A DNA stretch of 36,731 nt. Origin: Paracoccaceae bacterium. GTDB taxonomy: Bacteria > Pseudomonadota > Alphaproteobacteria > Rhodobacterales > Rhodobacteraceae. The notes under the pieces are model-generated. The model saw nothing but the letters and a program-made list of their open reading frames with translations. It did no database searches and had not been told where the DNA came from. Both the position numbers and the translations under genes were made by a program. Shown piece after piece: positions 24,498 through 34,000 of the stretch (positions within the stretch are counted from its first letter, which is position 1; each line of letters begins with the position of its first letter). The DNA lies in contig NZVE01000069.1 in NCBI GenBank assembly GCA_002697345.1, positions 1 through 36,731 of the forward strand, given 5' to 3'.

Positions 24498-27400
24498 TTA
24501 AATTAATTTCTTACTTATTGCTTCAAGCCTGGTTCTTGCAGAATTAGACTTAGGTCTCCAGAGACCTCTATCCAATGCCTCTTTAAATTTTTCAGCCATT
24601 TCAAAAAGAGCTGACTCGTTATTATCTTTTATAAAATTGAAGGTTTCAGTGTCTTCAAGGTATGCTTCGTAGGTGAGATCGAAGTGATGGCTCTTAACAG
24701 CTCCGGTTGTGGCAGAAAAAGCAAATAAATAGTCCAATGTGGCGGCCATTTCAAATGCGCCTTTATAACCGTGCCTTTTGACGCCATTTATCCATTTAGG
24801 GTTTACTACTCGTGACCTTACTACTCTAGATATCTCTTCTTCCAGCGTTCTAATTATTGGTCTCTCAGGTCTGGAATGATCGTTATGATAGATTGGTCGA
24901 TTAACACCTTGTAAGGTTGAAACTGCTGCGGCAGCGCCCCCCTCAAACTGATAATAATCATCACTATCTAAAATATCATGTTCACGATTATCTTGATTTT
25001 GTACGATTGCTTCCGTTTGTTTTAAACGAGTTTTAAAACCTTCTATTTTTTTTGTACCACTTGCATCTTTTCCATATGCATAGCTACCCCATTCTATATA
25101 AGACTCTGCTAAATCACTTTTAGAGTTCCATATTCTCTCATCAATCAATGCCTGAAGACCAGCACCATACGCTCCTGGTTTGGCTCCATAAACTCTGTTG
25201 CTATCTTCACCAGATTTAAACCTGGCGGCAGCTATGTTTTGGTCAGGCGGTTCATTCAAATTCATTATTGATGTAGCGGCACTGTCTACAAGGGAGATTA
25301 ACTGGGGGAAGGCATCTCGGAAAAAACCTGAAATACGTAAGGTTACATCAACGCGCGGTCTCCCTAAAACACTCAAGGGTAGAATTTCAAAACCAAGCAC
25401 TCGTTTGCTTATATCGTCCCATTTCGGTTTTACTCCCATCAGAGCTAAGCATTGGGCTATATCATCACCTCCTGTTCGCATATTTGAGGTGCCCCAAGCT
25501 GAGAGAAGTATTGTCCTCAACCAATCACCATGATCTTGTAAATGTTTTTCTAGTAATAAATTTGCTGATTTCCATCCAATATTCCACGCCGTAATCGTTG
25601 GTATTGAGCGACTATCAACAGAATAAAAATTTCTTCCAGTTGGCAATACATCTAACCTTCCTCTGGTGGGTGCCCCAGATGGGCCTGGTTGGACAAATTT
25701 ACCATTTAATGCATCTAGTATTCCAGAAACCTCTGATGACCCACAGTTTGAAACCGTAGGATGAATTTCAGTTCTTATCTTATCTAAAACATGATTAGTT
25801 TGGTATCCAGGGGACTGCTTCTCGCCATCAAGTAATTTTTGGGAGAAGATTTCGATACGTTCAATAGTATCGCCAAAAGATCTCCACTTATCTTCTGAAA
25901 TATCTTTTAATCCATTTGGAAATGGGCCCTCCCATGTTTGAGACATATTAGAATCCAGCGTATTTAGATCTAAATGGAAATCATTTGCTATAGCCTGGGT
26001 CAAAGAGGAGTTCCCTTTACGTCCGTCATTCCTTGGCAGCCTTGTTAAAGATATTACGAGATCCCTGGCTAGGTCTCCAGTTGGAGAGAGACCAAAAATA
26101 TGTAATCCATCTCTTATTTGAGCTTCTTTGAGATCACATAAATAAGCATCTAGTTTTGCTAAATCACTCTCGTCGCCTTTTCCAGAAAGGCCGATATCAT
26201 CAGTGAGACCTGAAGCGCCAGTTAGGCTTAATATTTCTTTTTGAAGGATTTTTACGCGTCTCTGATCTATTGAATGTGCTTCGTAGTATTCATCTATCAA
26301 ACCTTCAAGCTCTCTTAAGGGTCCATATGTTTCTGCTCTAGCCATAGGTGGTGTTAAGTGATCAATTATTACTGCCTGAGAGCGCCTTTTTGCTTGGGTA
26401 CCCTCACCAGGGTCATTGACTATAAATGGATAAATATGTGGAGTTGGGCCAAAAATGGCCTCTGGAGTACAAGAATTACTTAAAGCTAATGACTTTCCAG
26501 GAAGCCACTCTAAGTTTCCATGCTTTCCCATGTGAATTATTGCGTGGGCTTTAAATTCAAACCTTATCCAAAAATAAAAGGCTATGTAGTTATGAGGAGG
26601 CATTAAATCAGGGCTGTGATAAGTCTCTTTCGCATCAATATTATATCCGCGCGCAGGTTGAAGTCCAACTATTACATTATGGAATCGATGAATGGATAGA
26701 GCAAAACCTTTAAGTTTCTTTTTTTGTGCATGGGACGAAAAAGACTTAATGAAGGGATCATCGTCTGGAAGACCCCAACGGGCTTCAACCTTGGATCTAA
26801 ATTCATATGGAAGTTTTTTGTATTCTTCGAGGTAGTTTTCCAAAGGATAAAACTCTCCCCCAGATTTCTTAGCTCGATCTGGTAACCAATTTGTTGGACC
26901 TGATGTTAATATTTTCATTAATTCTGCCGAAGACTCTGGAAAGCCATTCAAGCTGTATCCGTTTTTATTTAATTCTTTTGAGACTGTTATTATTGATTCA
27001 GGTGTATCTAACCCTACCCCGTTGGCTAATCTTCCATCTCGATTTGGATAGTTTGCCATTATGAAAGCTGGACGGGAGTACTTATTTTCAACTTGTCTCA
27101 GATTACACCAATTCTTAGCTAAGTTGCTTACAAATGTAATTCGATCTCCTCGGGCTCTGTATGTTGTGATGGAGCATTCTGTGACATCATCATAAAATGA
27201 CTCTCCCTTAAAGCTCACAGCTCTAGATAAGATCCTTCCATCAACTTCAGGGAGAGCAACATTCATAGCAATATCCCTCCCAGATAAGCCGTTAAGTTCA
27301 GCCTCCCATACGTCCTCAGTTGACGATGAAAAAATCATTTGGAATACTGGCGCCTTATTTGCTGCCACTGACGTTAAGGGATTGTCAGGTGTTTTTTGCT

Positions 27401-28223
27401 CGGAGTTAAGAGAGTTAACTGAAAAAGCTGTACTATTTAGAATAACTGTTGGAGGGCTTTTTTTAAAAATTGTTTCAATTGTAGCTTGGCATAGAGGATC
27501 TTTTAAAGAGGCTACAAATATCGGTAGAGGATTTAAACTATCTTTTATTAAGGCTTTTACCAATCTATTTACGGGATTTAACCCGACGCCTTGGATAAGT
27601 GCGCGGTAGAATATAATTGGCACTACTGGCTGTTCTAAGTTCCAGTTTTTATAAATCTCCTCAGGGGAAGTTAACCCCTCTCCAGGCCAATACACGCCTG
27701 CTTTTAGTACTGGCTTGGGGCTTGGCGGGTTTATATCCCCCTTTAGCATTGAGTTTGTATATTTTAGAAAATTCCCTGCATTCTCTAATCCTCCCTCTAC
27801 TAAATACCCCCAGAGCTGATCGTAATCTTCATCCTTAACTGTTGAAAGATTTCGGAGCTCAGGGTCGGGCTTATCGTCACCTGGTAACAATGCGATTGGG
27901 ATTTTCTTTTCTCTTAAGATTGATGAGTATTGCTCGACTCCATATTGCCAATAACCCAAACCGCCCAATACTCTGATAATTACTAATTTTGACTTGGCGG
28001 CAGTTTGATCCAAGTGTAAGTCGACAGACATTGGGTGTTGCAGATGATTAAGACTGGCAAGCCTAACAGTACTTTTATGGTTCGTCTCTGTAATGGCTTC
28101 ACTTAGTGCCGTTAGTTCCGAGTCTGCAGAGGAAATAAACAATAGATCTGCTGGAGTTTGAGACAAGTCAAAAGGTTCTAGACCATCATCAATTGTTCCA
28201 GATTTTGCTGCTAGTAAATGCAT
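24498..28223 (-). CDS. cobN: Aerobic cobaltochelatase subunit CobN
   Basis: Large subunit of the ATP-dependent CobNST chelatase that inserts Co(II) into hydrogenobyrinic acid a,c-diamide. The protein is 1241 aa, close to the roughly 1250 aa usual for alphaproteobacterial CobN. The diagnostic block MGKHGNLEWLPGK is at 565-577 with His568. The C-terminal half has YGAKPGAYGAG, EWGSYAYGKDASG and GYKGAFEMAATLDYLFAFSATT typical of CobN/ChlH. The start ATG overlaps the stop of the GNAT gene by one base (TAATG). The partners cobS and cobT are not in this window. It lies downstream of the B12 riboswitch-led cbtB-cbtA-cobW-GNAT genes. Confidence 0.96.
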   Translation of the reverse strand: MHLLAAKSGTIDDGLEPFDLSQTPADLLFISSADSELTALSEAITETNHKSTVRLASLNHLQHPMSVDLHLDQTAAKSKLVIIRVLGGLGYWQYGVEQYSSILREKKIPIALLPGDDKPDPELRNLSTVKDEDYDQLWGYLVEGGLENAGNFLKYTNSMLKGDINPPSPKPVLKAGVYWPGEGLTSPEEIYKNWNLEQPVVPIIFYRALIQGVGLNPVNRLVKALIKDSLNPLPIFVASLKDPLCQATIETIFKKSPPTVILNSTAFSVNSLNSEQKTPDNPLTSVAANKAPVFQMIFSSSTEDVWEAELNGLSGRDIAMNVALPEVDGRILSRAVSFKGESFYDDVTECSITTYRARGDRITFVSNLAKNWCNLRQVENKYSRPAFIMANYPNRDGRLANGVGLDTPESIITVSKELNKNGYSLNGFPESSAELMKILTSGPTNWLPDRAKKSGGEFYPLENYLEEYKKLPYEFRSKVEARWGLPDDDPFIKSFSSHAQKKKLKGFALSIHRFHNVIVGLQPARGYNIDAKETYHSPDLMPPHNYIAFYFWIRFEFKAHAIIHMGKHGNLEWLPGKSLALSNSCTPEAIFGPTPHIYPFIVNDPGEGTQAKRRSQAVIIDHLTPPMARAETYGPLRELEGLIDEYYEAHSIDQRRVKILQKEILSLTGASGLTDDIGLSGKGDESDLAKLDAYLCDLKEAQIRDGLHIFGLSPTGDLARDLVISLTRLPRNDGRKGNSSLTQAIANDFHLDLNTLDSNMSQTWEGPFPNGLKDISEDKWRSFGDTIERIEIFSQKLLDGEKQSPGYQTNHVLDKIRTEIHPTVSNCGSSEVSGILDALNGKFVQPGPSGAPTRGRLDVLPTGRNFYSVDSRSIPTITAWNIGWKSANLLLEKHLQDHGDWLRTILLSAWGTSNMRTGGDDIAQCLALMGVKPKWDDISKRVLGFEILPLSVLGRPRVDVTLRISGFFRDAFPQLISLVDSAATSIMNLNEPPDQNIAAARFKSGEDSNRVYGAKPGAYGAGLQALIDERIWNSKSDLAESYIEWGSYAYGKDASGTKKIEGFKTRLKQTEAIVQNQDNREHDILDSDDYYQFEGGAAAAVSTLQGVNRPIYHNDHSRPERPIIRTLEEEISRVVRSRVVNPKWINGVKRHGYKGAFEMAATLDYLFAFSATTGAVKSHHFDLTYEAYLEDTETFNFIKDNNESALFEMAEKFKEALDRGLWRPKSNSARTRLEAISKKLI

Positions 28224-28678
28224 TAGTCGAGTTTCTTAAACATAAAAAAGCTATGCGGACTTTCCTTATAGTCACCAAAAGGGCCACACTCTATGAAACC
28301 TAATTTTCTGTAAAGTTTGATCGCCGCAAGTAGATTTGCGCCGGTCTCTAAGTATAATTCATTTAATTTAAGATTTTTTGCTTTAACTTCTAAGTCCATC
28401 ATTATTAGTTCCCCAATACCAATTCTCCGACATTTTTCATCAACAAAAATGGACTTTAATTCTCCATAATTTGATTTGGTTGCAAGTGCCCCACACCCAC
28501 AAGGTTTATCGTCTTTATATGCTATAATGAAATATATGTTTGGCGCTTTGAAGTCTTCTATAGATAGAGCATGATTATCTTCTGGAGGAAAAAGAGTGCT
28601 CATCAATGCGTAACTGTCTGTTAAAAGTTTAATACCTTCTTTAGATGACGGATTAGCTATACGCGTTTGGAGTCTCAT
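28223..28678 (-). CDS. GNAT-family N-acetyltransferase embedded between cobW and cobN
   Basis: Small acetyl-CoA-dependent acyltransferase, 151 aa, with the four-strand GNAT core. Motif A is VDEKCRRIGIGE at 79-90, with the R-x-x-G-x-G pyrophosphate loop, and ALATKSNYGELKSI precedes it. The C-terminal ETGANLLAAIKLYRKLGF is motif B. The start overlaps the cobW stop (ATGA, 4 nt) and the stop overlaps the cobN start (TAATG), so it is stitched into the cobalamin transcript and translated with it. No cobalamin step is known to need an acetyltransferase, so its target is unknown; a protein acetylase or a passenger gene are both possible. Confidence 0.85.
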   Translation of the reverse strand: MRLQTRIANPSSKEGIKLLTDSYALMSTLFPPEDNHALSIEDFKAPNIYFIIAYKDDKPCGCGALATKSNYGELKSIFVDEKCRRIGIGELIMMDLEVKAKNLKLNELYLETGANLLAAIKLYRKLGFIECGPFGDYKESPHSFFMFKKLD

Positions 28679-29718
28679 CCCACTAGAGTGCTTGAAATAA
28701 TATCTTTATTAAGACCGCTATTTCCGATAATTACTAGTTGTGTGTCGCGAGTATTATTCTCACTTTTAGATTGCTCAAAATATGTTTCTATTCGAGGGCC
28801 AACGGCTTGGACTGTCATCCTCAATGGTTTTCCTTCTATAGATGCAAAACCTTTTAATCTAAGAATACCGTGGTTTACTATTACATCTTCCATCCTTTTA
28901 ATGAACTCTTCTTGATTTTTTATCTCTGGTAGAGTCACGATAAAACTTTCGAAATCATCATGATGATGCTCATCGTGATGATGTTCGTCGTCGTGGTGGT
29001 CATGATGAATTTCATGACGGCTTTGAATATCTTTTTCTGCACTTACGTTCCGTCCCAAAAGTATTTTTGATGGCACTTTTCCCATGGTAGATTGAATTAT
29101 TTGGACGCCTGCACGAGTATTCGAACTCAATTCAGTTTGTAGATTTTTCATTTCAGAGACCGATATTAGATCAGATTTATTTATAATGATTAAATCTGCA
29201 CATGCTAACTGGTCTTCAAATAATTCAGATATTGGGGTATCATGATCAATATTTTCATCCTGTTCTCTTTGCTTTTCTATAGCCTCTAAACTATTGGAGA
29301 ACTGACCTTTATGAGCTGCGTCGCCATCAACTACTGTTATTACACTGTCAACTGTAACCTGAGTAGATATCTCTGGCCAATTGAACGCTCTGATAAGTGG
29401 TTGGGGTAGTGCAAGGCCAGATGTTTCAATTACAATATGATCAGGTTTTATATCTCGTTCTAGTAACTTAGTTAGGGTGGGTATAAAATCGTCAGCAACA
29501 GTACAACAGATACAACCGTTTGAGAGCTCCATGATATCATCTTCAGAGCATGTTTCATCTCCACAACCTTTTAATATGTCCCCATCGACTCCAAGGTCTC
29601 CAAACTCATTAATTATTAATGCTATTTTTTTTCCTTCAGTATTTTGCAATAATTCACGAATAAGGGTTGTTTTACCTGAACCTAGAAAGCCGGTTATGAC
29701 AGTAGTAGGTATTTTCAT
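28675..29718 (-). CDS. cobW: CobW-family GTPase metallochaperone
   Basis: G3E P-loop GTPase thought to deliver cobalt for corrin metallation. The 347-aa protein has Walker A GFLGSGKTT at 10-18, the metal-binding CxCC in NGCICC (Cys69, Cys71, Cys72), and the guanine motif NKSD at 180-183. A long His/Asp-rich linker at 235-255 (HHDHHDDEHHHDEHHH) probably binds metal. The C-terminal domain starts near 256. It begins 6 nt after the cbtA stop and overlaps the GNAT gene by four bases (ATGA). Under a B12 riboswitch it is expected when cobalamin is scarce. Confidence 0.95.
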   Translation of the reverse strand: MKIPTTVITGFLGSGKTTLIRELLQNTEGKKIALIINEFGDLGVDGDILKGCGDETCSEDDIMELSNGCICCTVADDFIPTLTKLLERDIKPDHIVIETSGLALPQPLIRAFNWPEISTQVTVDSVITVVDGDAAHKGQFSNSLEAIEKQREQDENIDHDTPISELFEDQLACADLIIINKSDLISVSEMKNLQTELSSNTRAGVQIIQSTMGKVPSKILLGRNVSAEKDIQSRHEIHHDHHDDEHHHDEHHHDDFESFIVTLPEIKNQEEFIKRMEDVIVNHGILRLKGFASIEGKPLRMTVQAVGPRIETYFEQSKSENNTRDTQLVIIGNSGLNKDIISSTLVG

Positions 29719-29724
29719 AATTTC

Positions 29725-30411
29725 TTAATCCTTTTCTAAATATTTCCAAAACTGACTTGAAATAATTCCTAAAATTATCCACGAGACTAGGCTAACTGCC
29801 AAAGCTCGCGAGGCAAACTCTGCTGCTAGTTCCGGAGGAGCGACACCAAAGTAAGTTTCCAGTTTGGGGTGCCCTACCAAATGAGGAATTATGATAAATA
29901 TAATACCAAAAGCTGTTAATATTTTGTGCTTAGCAAGGAAAAGTAATAAAATTCCTATTGTCGTACAAAAAATAGTAGCTATCCACCAGGTTTGCTTAAG
30001 TCCCACTGTCACACTAATTGTTCCAGGAAGCTCTGGTGGTAGACCCACTGCCGGAGCGAGTTGGAAAATAAAAAAACCACACACTCCTGCAACGATACCC
30101 TCTGCTTTATTTATGGTAAATCCACGTTTGTCAAAAAAAGCGATAGCCGCTAAAAGTAAAAACCCAAAGCCGGTAAATGTTACAAGATTAAAACATAAAG
30201 TCATCAGGTGACGGTACGGGTCTTGCCAGATATCAACGTGCTTTACAGGGCTTTCTGGAGAACCATCAGTGATGAAGTGAATACTTTGCCCAGTCTCAAA
30301 AAGCTCAGCCTCTAATAAAAGTGGAGTTATTAATAGCATTTGCATCACTGTCGCTAATGCACCTACTACAGTGCCGCAAAACACGGCACTCACAAATATA
30401 TTTTTGAACAT
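29725..30411 (-). CDS. cbtA: Cobalt transporter subunit CbtA
   Basis: Integral membrane protein of 228 aa with about five hydrophobic helices, forming the predicted CbtAB cobalt importer with the small CbtB. Conserved features include the N-terminal NIFVSAVFCGTVVGALATVMQ helix, HVDIWQDPYRHLMTLCFN, and GLPPELPGT. The start ATG is 3 nt after the cbtB stop, and its own stop is 6 nt before cobW. Its position directly behind a cobalamin riboswitch matches the usual regulation of CbtAB. Transport of cobalt is inferred from family and context. Confidence 0.9.
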   Translation of the reverse strand: MFKNIFVSAVFCGTVVGALATVMQMLLITPLLLEAELFETGQSIHFITDGSPESPVKHVDIWQDPYRHLMTLCFNLVTFTGFGFLLLAAIAFFDKRGFTINKAEGIVAGVCGFFIFQLAPAVGLPPELPGTISVTVGLKQTWWIATIFCTTIGILLLFLAKHKILTAFGIIFIIIPHLVGHPKLETYFGVAPPELAAEFASRALAVSLVSWIILGIISSQFWKYLEKD

Positions 30412-30414
30412 TTT

Positions 30415-30603
30415 CTAGTGGCAGGGAAATACCATAGAGTGTCTTAAATCATGAGCTGAGTCATGGACTATGGTTGCTTGAGCAAATCCTGAAGCAAATA
30501 AAAGGAACCCTCCAATTATGATAGCTCCAAATATTGAAGCAAACTGGCTGCTAGAATTTGTAATTTCATTTTGTAATGTTAATACTTTTGTTTGACCTTG
30601 CAT
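30415..30603 (-). CDS. cbtB: Cobalt transporter subunit CbtB
   Basis: 62-aa membrane protein with one central helix (about 24-45) and the hallmark His-rich C-terminus HDSAHDLRHSMVFPCH, which likely binds the metal. AGGAG at 30610-30614 lies 6 nt before the ATG. It is the first gene behind the cobalamin riboswitch and 3 nt upstream of cbtA. Small size and the C-terminal His/Cys motif make the assignment clear. Confidence 0.93.
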   Translation of the reverse strand: MQGQTKVLTLQNEITNSSSQFASIFGAIIIGGFLLFASGFAQATIVHDSAHDLRHSMVFPCH

Positions 30604-30618
30604 TTCTTTCTCCTATTT

Positions 30619-30634
30619 CCGTCACACCCGACGG
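30619..30634 (-). promoter_or_regulatory. Expression-platform hairpin before the cbtB ribosome-binding site
   Basis: CCGTC and GACGG (5 bp) enclose the loop GGGTGT on the minus strand, 4 nt from AGGAG. No T run follows, so it is not an intrinsic terminator. A short hairpin next to the SD is the usual arrangement for translational riboswitches. Confidence 0.5.
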
Positions 30635-30636
30635 TT

Positions 30637-30822
30637 GGGGTTTAAACATTTCAAGGCTGGTCTCCTGGCTTGCGGGTCGTGGCTACGTATCTGTCTTCCC
30701 AAGAATTAATCTCAGTGACGTTTAGATAGTTGCTCACCGCTTACAGTCGCGGGGGCGGCTTTGGCTTTGAATCCCGGTTTGGGTCACTCTCACCATATTC
30801 CCATTTCATCATAAAGTGCTTT
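30637..30822 (-). ncRNA. Cobalamin (B12) riboswitch leader of the cbtB-cbtA-cobW-GNAT-cobN unit
   Basis: On the minus strand the conserved core elements occur in order. GGGAA-TATGGTG comes near the 5' end (about 30795-30802). GCCCCCGCGACTGTAA-GCGG follows at about 30738-30756. CACTG then TGGGAAG comes next. The B12 box AGCCAGGAGACCAGCC (30655-30670) matches the consensus closely. A CCGTC/GACGG hairpin with loop GGGTGT at 30619-30634 lies between the aptamer and the Shine-Dalgarno, so control is probably on cbtB translation. Binding of adenosylcobalamin would turn the operon down. Boundaries are approximate. Confidence 0.9.
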
Positions 30823-31048
30823 TGCAAATTAAATCGAACCTTGTGAAAAGAACATGCGCTTTACAAGAATGAATCGTCAAGCATTATCTTTATAGTTGAG
30901 TAAAAAAAGTTGTAATGAACTCAGCTGTGTTGATTGCAAATACATACATTGTGTATATAAAGTAGTTGTTCTTACAACATGAAGTGTTTATTATTTAATA
31001 GTGGACTTTCTCCACTTTATTCCGGGCCTAAGCAGAGAGAAGGGTTAC
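30823..31048. other. Divergent control region between the B12 riboswitch and smc
   Basis: 226 nt separating the riboswitch (minus) from smc (plus). A TTGATT -35-like hexamer at 30930-30935 and TATATA at 30954-30959 (18-nt spacing) could drive smc. An ATACA/TGTAT inverted repeat overlaps the -10. On the minus strand TTGACG at 30875-30880 is a possible -35 for the cobalt operon, but no good -10 follows. The GTG at 31001, open in frame with smc, lacks a Shine-Dalgarno. Confidence 0.4.
30930..30959 (+). promoter_or_regulatory. Putative sigma-70 promoter of smc
   Basis: TTGATT and TATATA (about 4 of 6 consensus bases each) are separated by 18 nt, about 90 nt upstream of the chosen smc start. The -10 is part of an inverted repeat ATACA-N7-TGTAT. 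This is a pattern match only. Confidence 0.3.
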
Positions 31049-34000
31049 TTGCGATTTTCTAAACTAAGATTAAATGGGTTTAAAAGCTTTGTTGATTCCA
31101 CAGATTTAGTAATCTCGGATGGTCTTACGGGTGTTGTTGGACCTAACGGCTGTGGAAAGTCAAATCTACTCGAAGCGCTCCGATGGGTTATGGGAGAAAA
31201 TCGTCCTAAAGCAATGCGGGGTTCTGGCATGGACGATGTGATTTTTTCGGGTGCAGCCTCTCGCCCAGCAAAGAACTTTGCTGAAGTAGCTTTAAAAATT
31301 GATAATTCAGATAGATCGGCACCAACTGAGTATGATCAATTTTCTGAATTTGAAGTTGTGCGGCGAATTGCACGGGACTCTGGCTCCGCTTATAAGGTTA
31401 ACAGTAAGGATGCGAGGGCTCGCGATGTGCAGATGCTCTTTGCTGATGCCTCTACAGGAGCTCACTCACCAGCCTTGGTTAGGCAAGGTCAGATAGCAGA
31501 ATTAATCAATGCAAAGCCAAAGTCCAGAAGACGGATTTTGGAAGAGGCAGCGGGAATATCTGGGCTATATCAGCGCCGTCATGAGGCTGAACTTAAACTT
31601 TCTGGGGCAGATACGAATCTTTCTAGGTTAGATGACACCATTGAACAATTAGCGTCTCAGATTGGGCATTTAGCCAAACAAGCGAAGCAGGCAGTAAGGT
31701 ACCGTGAAATAGGAGAAGAGTTACGAAAACTAGAAGGACAATTATTATATATAAAATGGAAAGAGGCTGAGAGTATAAGGGTATCGGCTGAGTTAGAAAA
31801 AGAAAAATCACAATTAAGAGCGTCAGAGGTAGAAACTGAGGCAAAAAAGTTTCTTAATGAAAGAGAAGTATTAGAAGACACACTCCCGCAACTTCGTGAG
31901 GATAACTCTAACTTCGCTAAAAAACTTCAAGACTTGTTAGTTCAAAGAGAGTTTTTGGTTAATAGTGAGAAGCAAATTCTACAAGATATTAGTAAACTAC
32001 AGGCTGATATAGATCAGCTGGAATTTGACATAATAAGAGAAACCTCTTTGAATCAAGATGCTGTTGAGACTTTAAAGAGATTAGAAATAGAAAAGGCCGA
32101 GTTGGCTCTGGTGGGAGAGAACTATTCTTCAAGGTTGGAAGCAGCAATAGAGGATTCCAGGGTATCCGCTTTGGATCTACAGGGGTTAGAGCTTCGGCTT
32201 TCAAATCAAACAGAGGACAATGCTAGATTGATGGCTCAGCATCAATCTGCAGAAGGTCTTTATGAAGAACTAAAGGCTACATTAGTAAGAATAATTTCAG
32301 AAGAAAAAAAGGCAAATATTGAGTTGGAAGCCTCAAGAATTATTGTGGCATCTGAAAGTTTGAAAGCTACTGAAGCTAAAGATAAGTTTCGTGATGCAAA
32401 AATCGAATTCGAACTGGCAGATAGTCAGTTAGAAAAAATTAATCTTTCACGAAATGATGTTCAGTCTAAGGAGGCCAAAGCTAGAGCTATTTCATCTGAG
32501 GCTGAGGGAATAGAAACGGCATTGCGGGCAGAATCAGGAGCTGTTTCTAGATTATTAGATAGAGAGACCTCCGAAATTAAACAAATTATCGATAGAATAA
32601 AGGTGAAGCCTGGGTATGAGTTGGCTCTTGGGGCAGCTTTCCAGGATGATTTAAAAAATCCTGAAATTGAAAAAGATGTCGGAACGGGTTGGATTAATTT
32701 GAAGCCTGACTATCCAGCTCAGAACCTTCCAGGTGATGTTGAGCCTCTCTCATCTTTTGTCTCTGGCCCAGAGCTCTTGTCTCGAAGAATAACACAAATA
32801 GGTGTTGTAAGTAATAAGCTTGGTGCAAAGCTTCAAAGCCAGCTAATGCCTGGGCAAAGGTTAGTTTCCAAGGAAGGCGCATGCTGGCGTTGGGATGGCT
32901 TTAAAGTAGAGGCTGTAGATGCGTCGACATCATCAGCTTTGCGATTGCAACAGCTCAATAGGCTTGAAGAGTTAAAACAAGAATTAGAACAAGCAATTTC
33001 AAAATCCTTAGGGTCTAGGCAAGCCCATACTAGCCTTCAAGCAGAACTTTTAGAACTCACCAATTTTGATCAAGAGACCCGACTAACTCGGCAAAATGCT
33101 GATAAAATTATGACAGAATTAAATCGTGTAATGAGTAGTGCTGAGAGTGAGAAAAGCATAGCTGAGGGTAAGGTTGAAAATTTATTGTTAACAGTAGCTA
33201 GATACAAGAACGACTCTGATAATATTCAAAAAAGATTATTAGAGGCAGAAAAGGCTATTAACAATTTAGGGGATCTAAAGTTTGCGCGAAATGAACTAGA
33301 AAAGCTTAAGGAAGAAGTTATCGTTTCAAGAACAACAATGATTTCAAAAAGAGGTGTTGCGGAATCTATTAGAACAGAAAACGAGATTAGAGTGCAAAGG
33401 TTAAAAGAAATTGACGAACATTTTCTTGTGTGGGTTTCTCGTCGTGAATTTGCTGAAGATCGTATTAAGGAATTGAAGTCTAGGCGAGTTATACTTGAAG
33501 AGAAATTAAAAGTATCGGAAAAAAAGCCTAATGAACTAGTCCTTGAACAAGATCAGTTACAAGAGAAAATACATTCTAGTGAAGTTTTTGCTCATGATGT
33601 AGCAGAGCAACTTAAGACTGCTGAAGGATTACTGCGTCAGGCATTAGAGAGTGAGAGAACTTCTGAAAGAGTAGCTTCGGAAGCTCGTGAGGATCGAGCA
33701 CGAAATGAAGTCTTGTTAGAATCTGCGTTAAGTAATGTCGTAGTTTGTTTGAAAAAAATTAAAGATGAATATGATACGAGTCCAGAATTACTAAGGTCAG
33801 ATTTACAACTGGATTCTGAAAATACAACAGAATCTTGGAAGTTAGAAGAGAAAGTTGACCGGCTTAAGCGGCAACGAGATAACTTAGGCGCGGTAAATCT
33901 ACGTGCAGAAGAAGACGCAAAAGAAGTTCAAGAACAGTACGACTTTATTAAAGGTGAGAAAGATGAACTTACAGAGGCAATAAAAAAATTAAGGTCGGGA

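Noticed and set aside
28954-29016. Tandem repeat or CRISPR-like pattern of CAT/GAT triplets
   Set aside because: It is the coding sequence of the His/Asp-rich CobW linker, in frame with no spacer structure.
31001-31048. Extra N-terminal residues of SMC
   Set aside because: No Shine-Dalgarno at 31001 and no match to the family N-terminus; treated as 5' leader.
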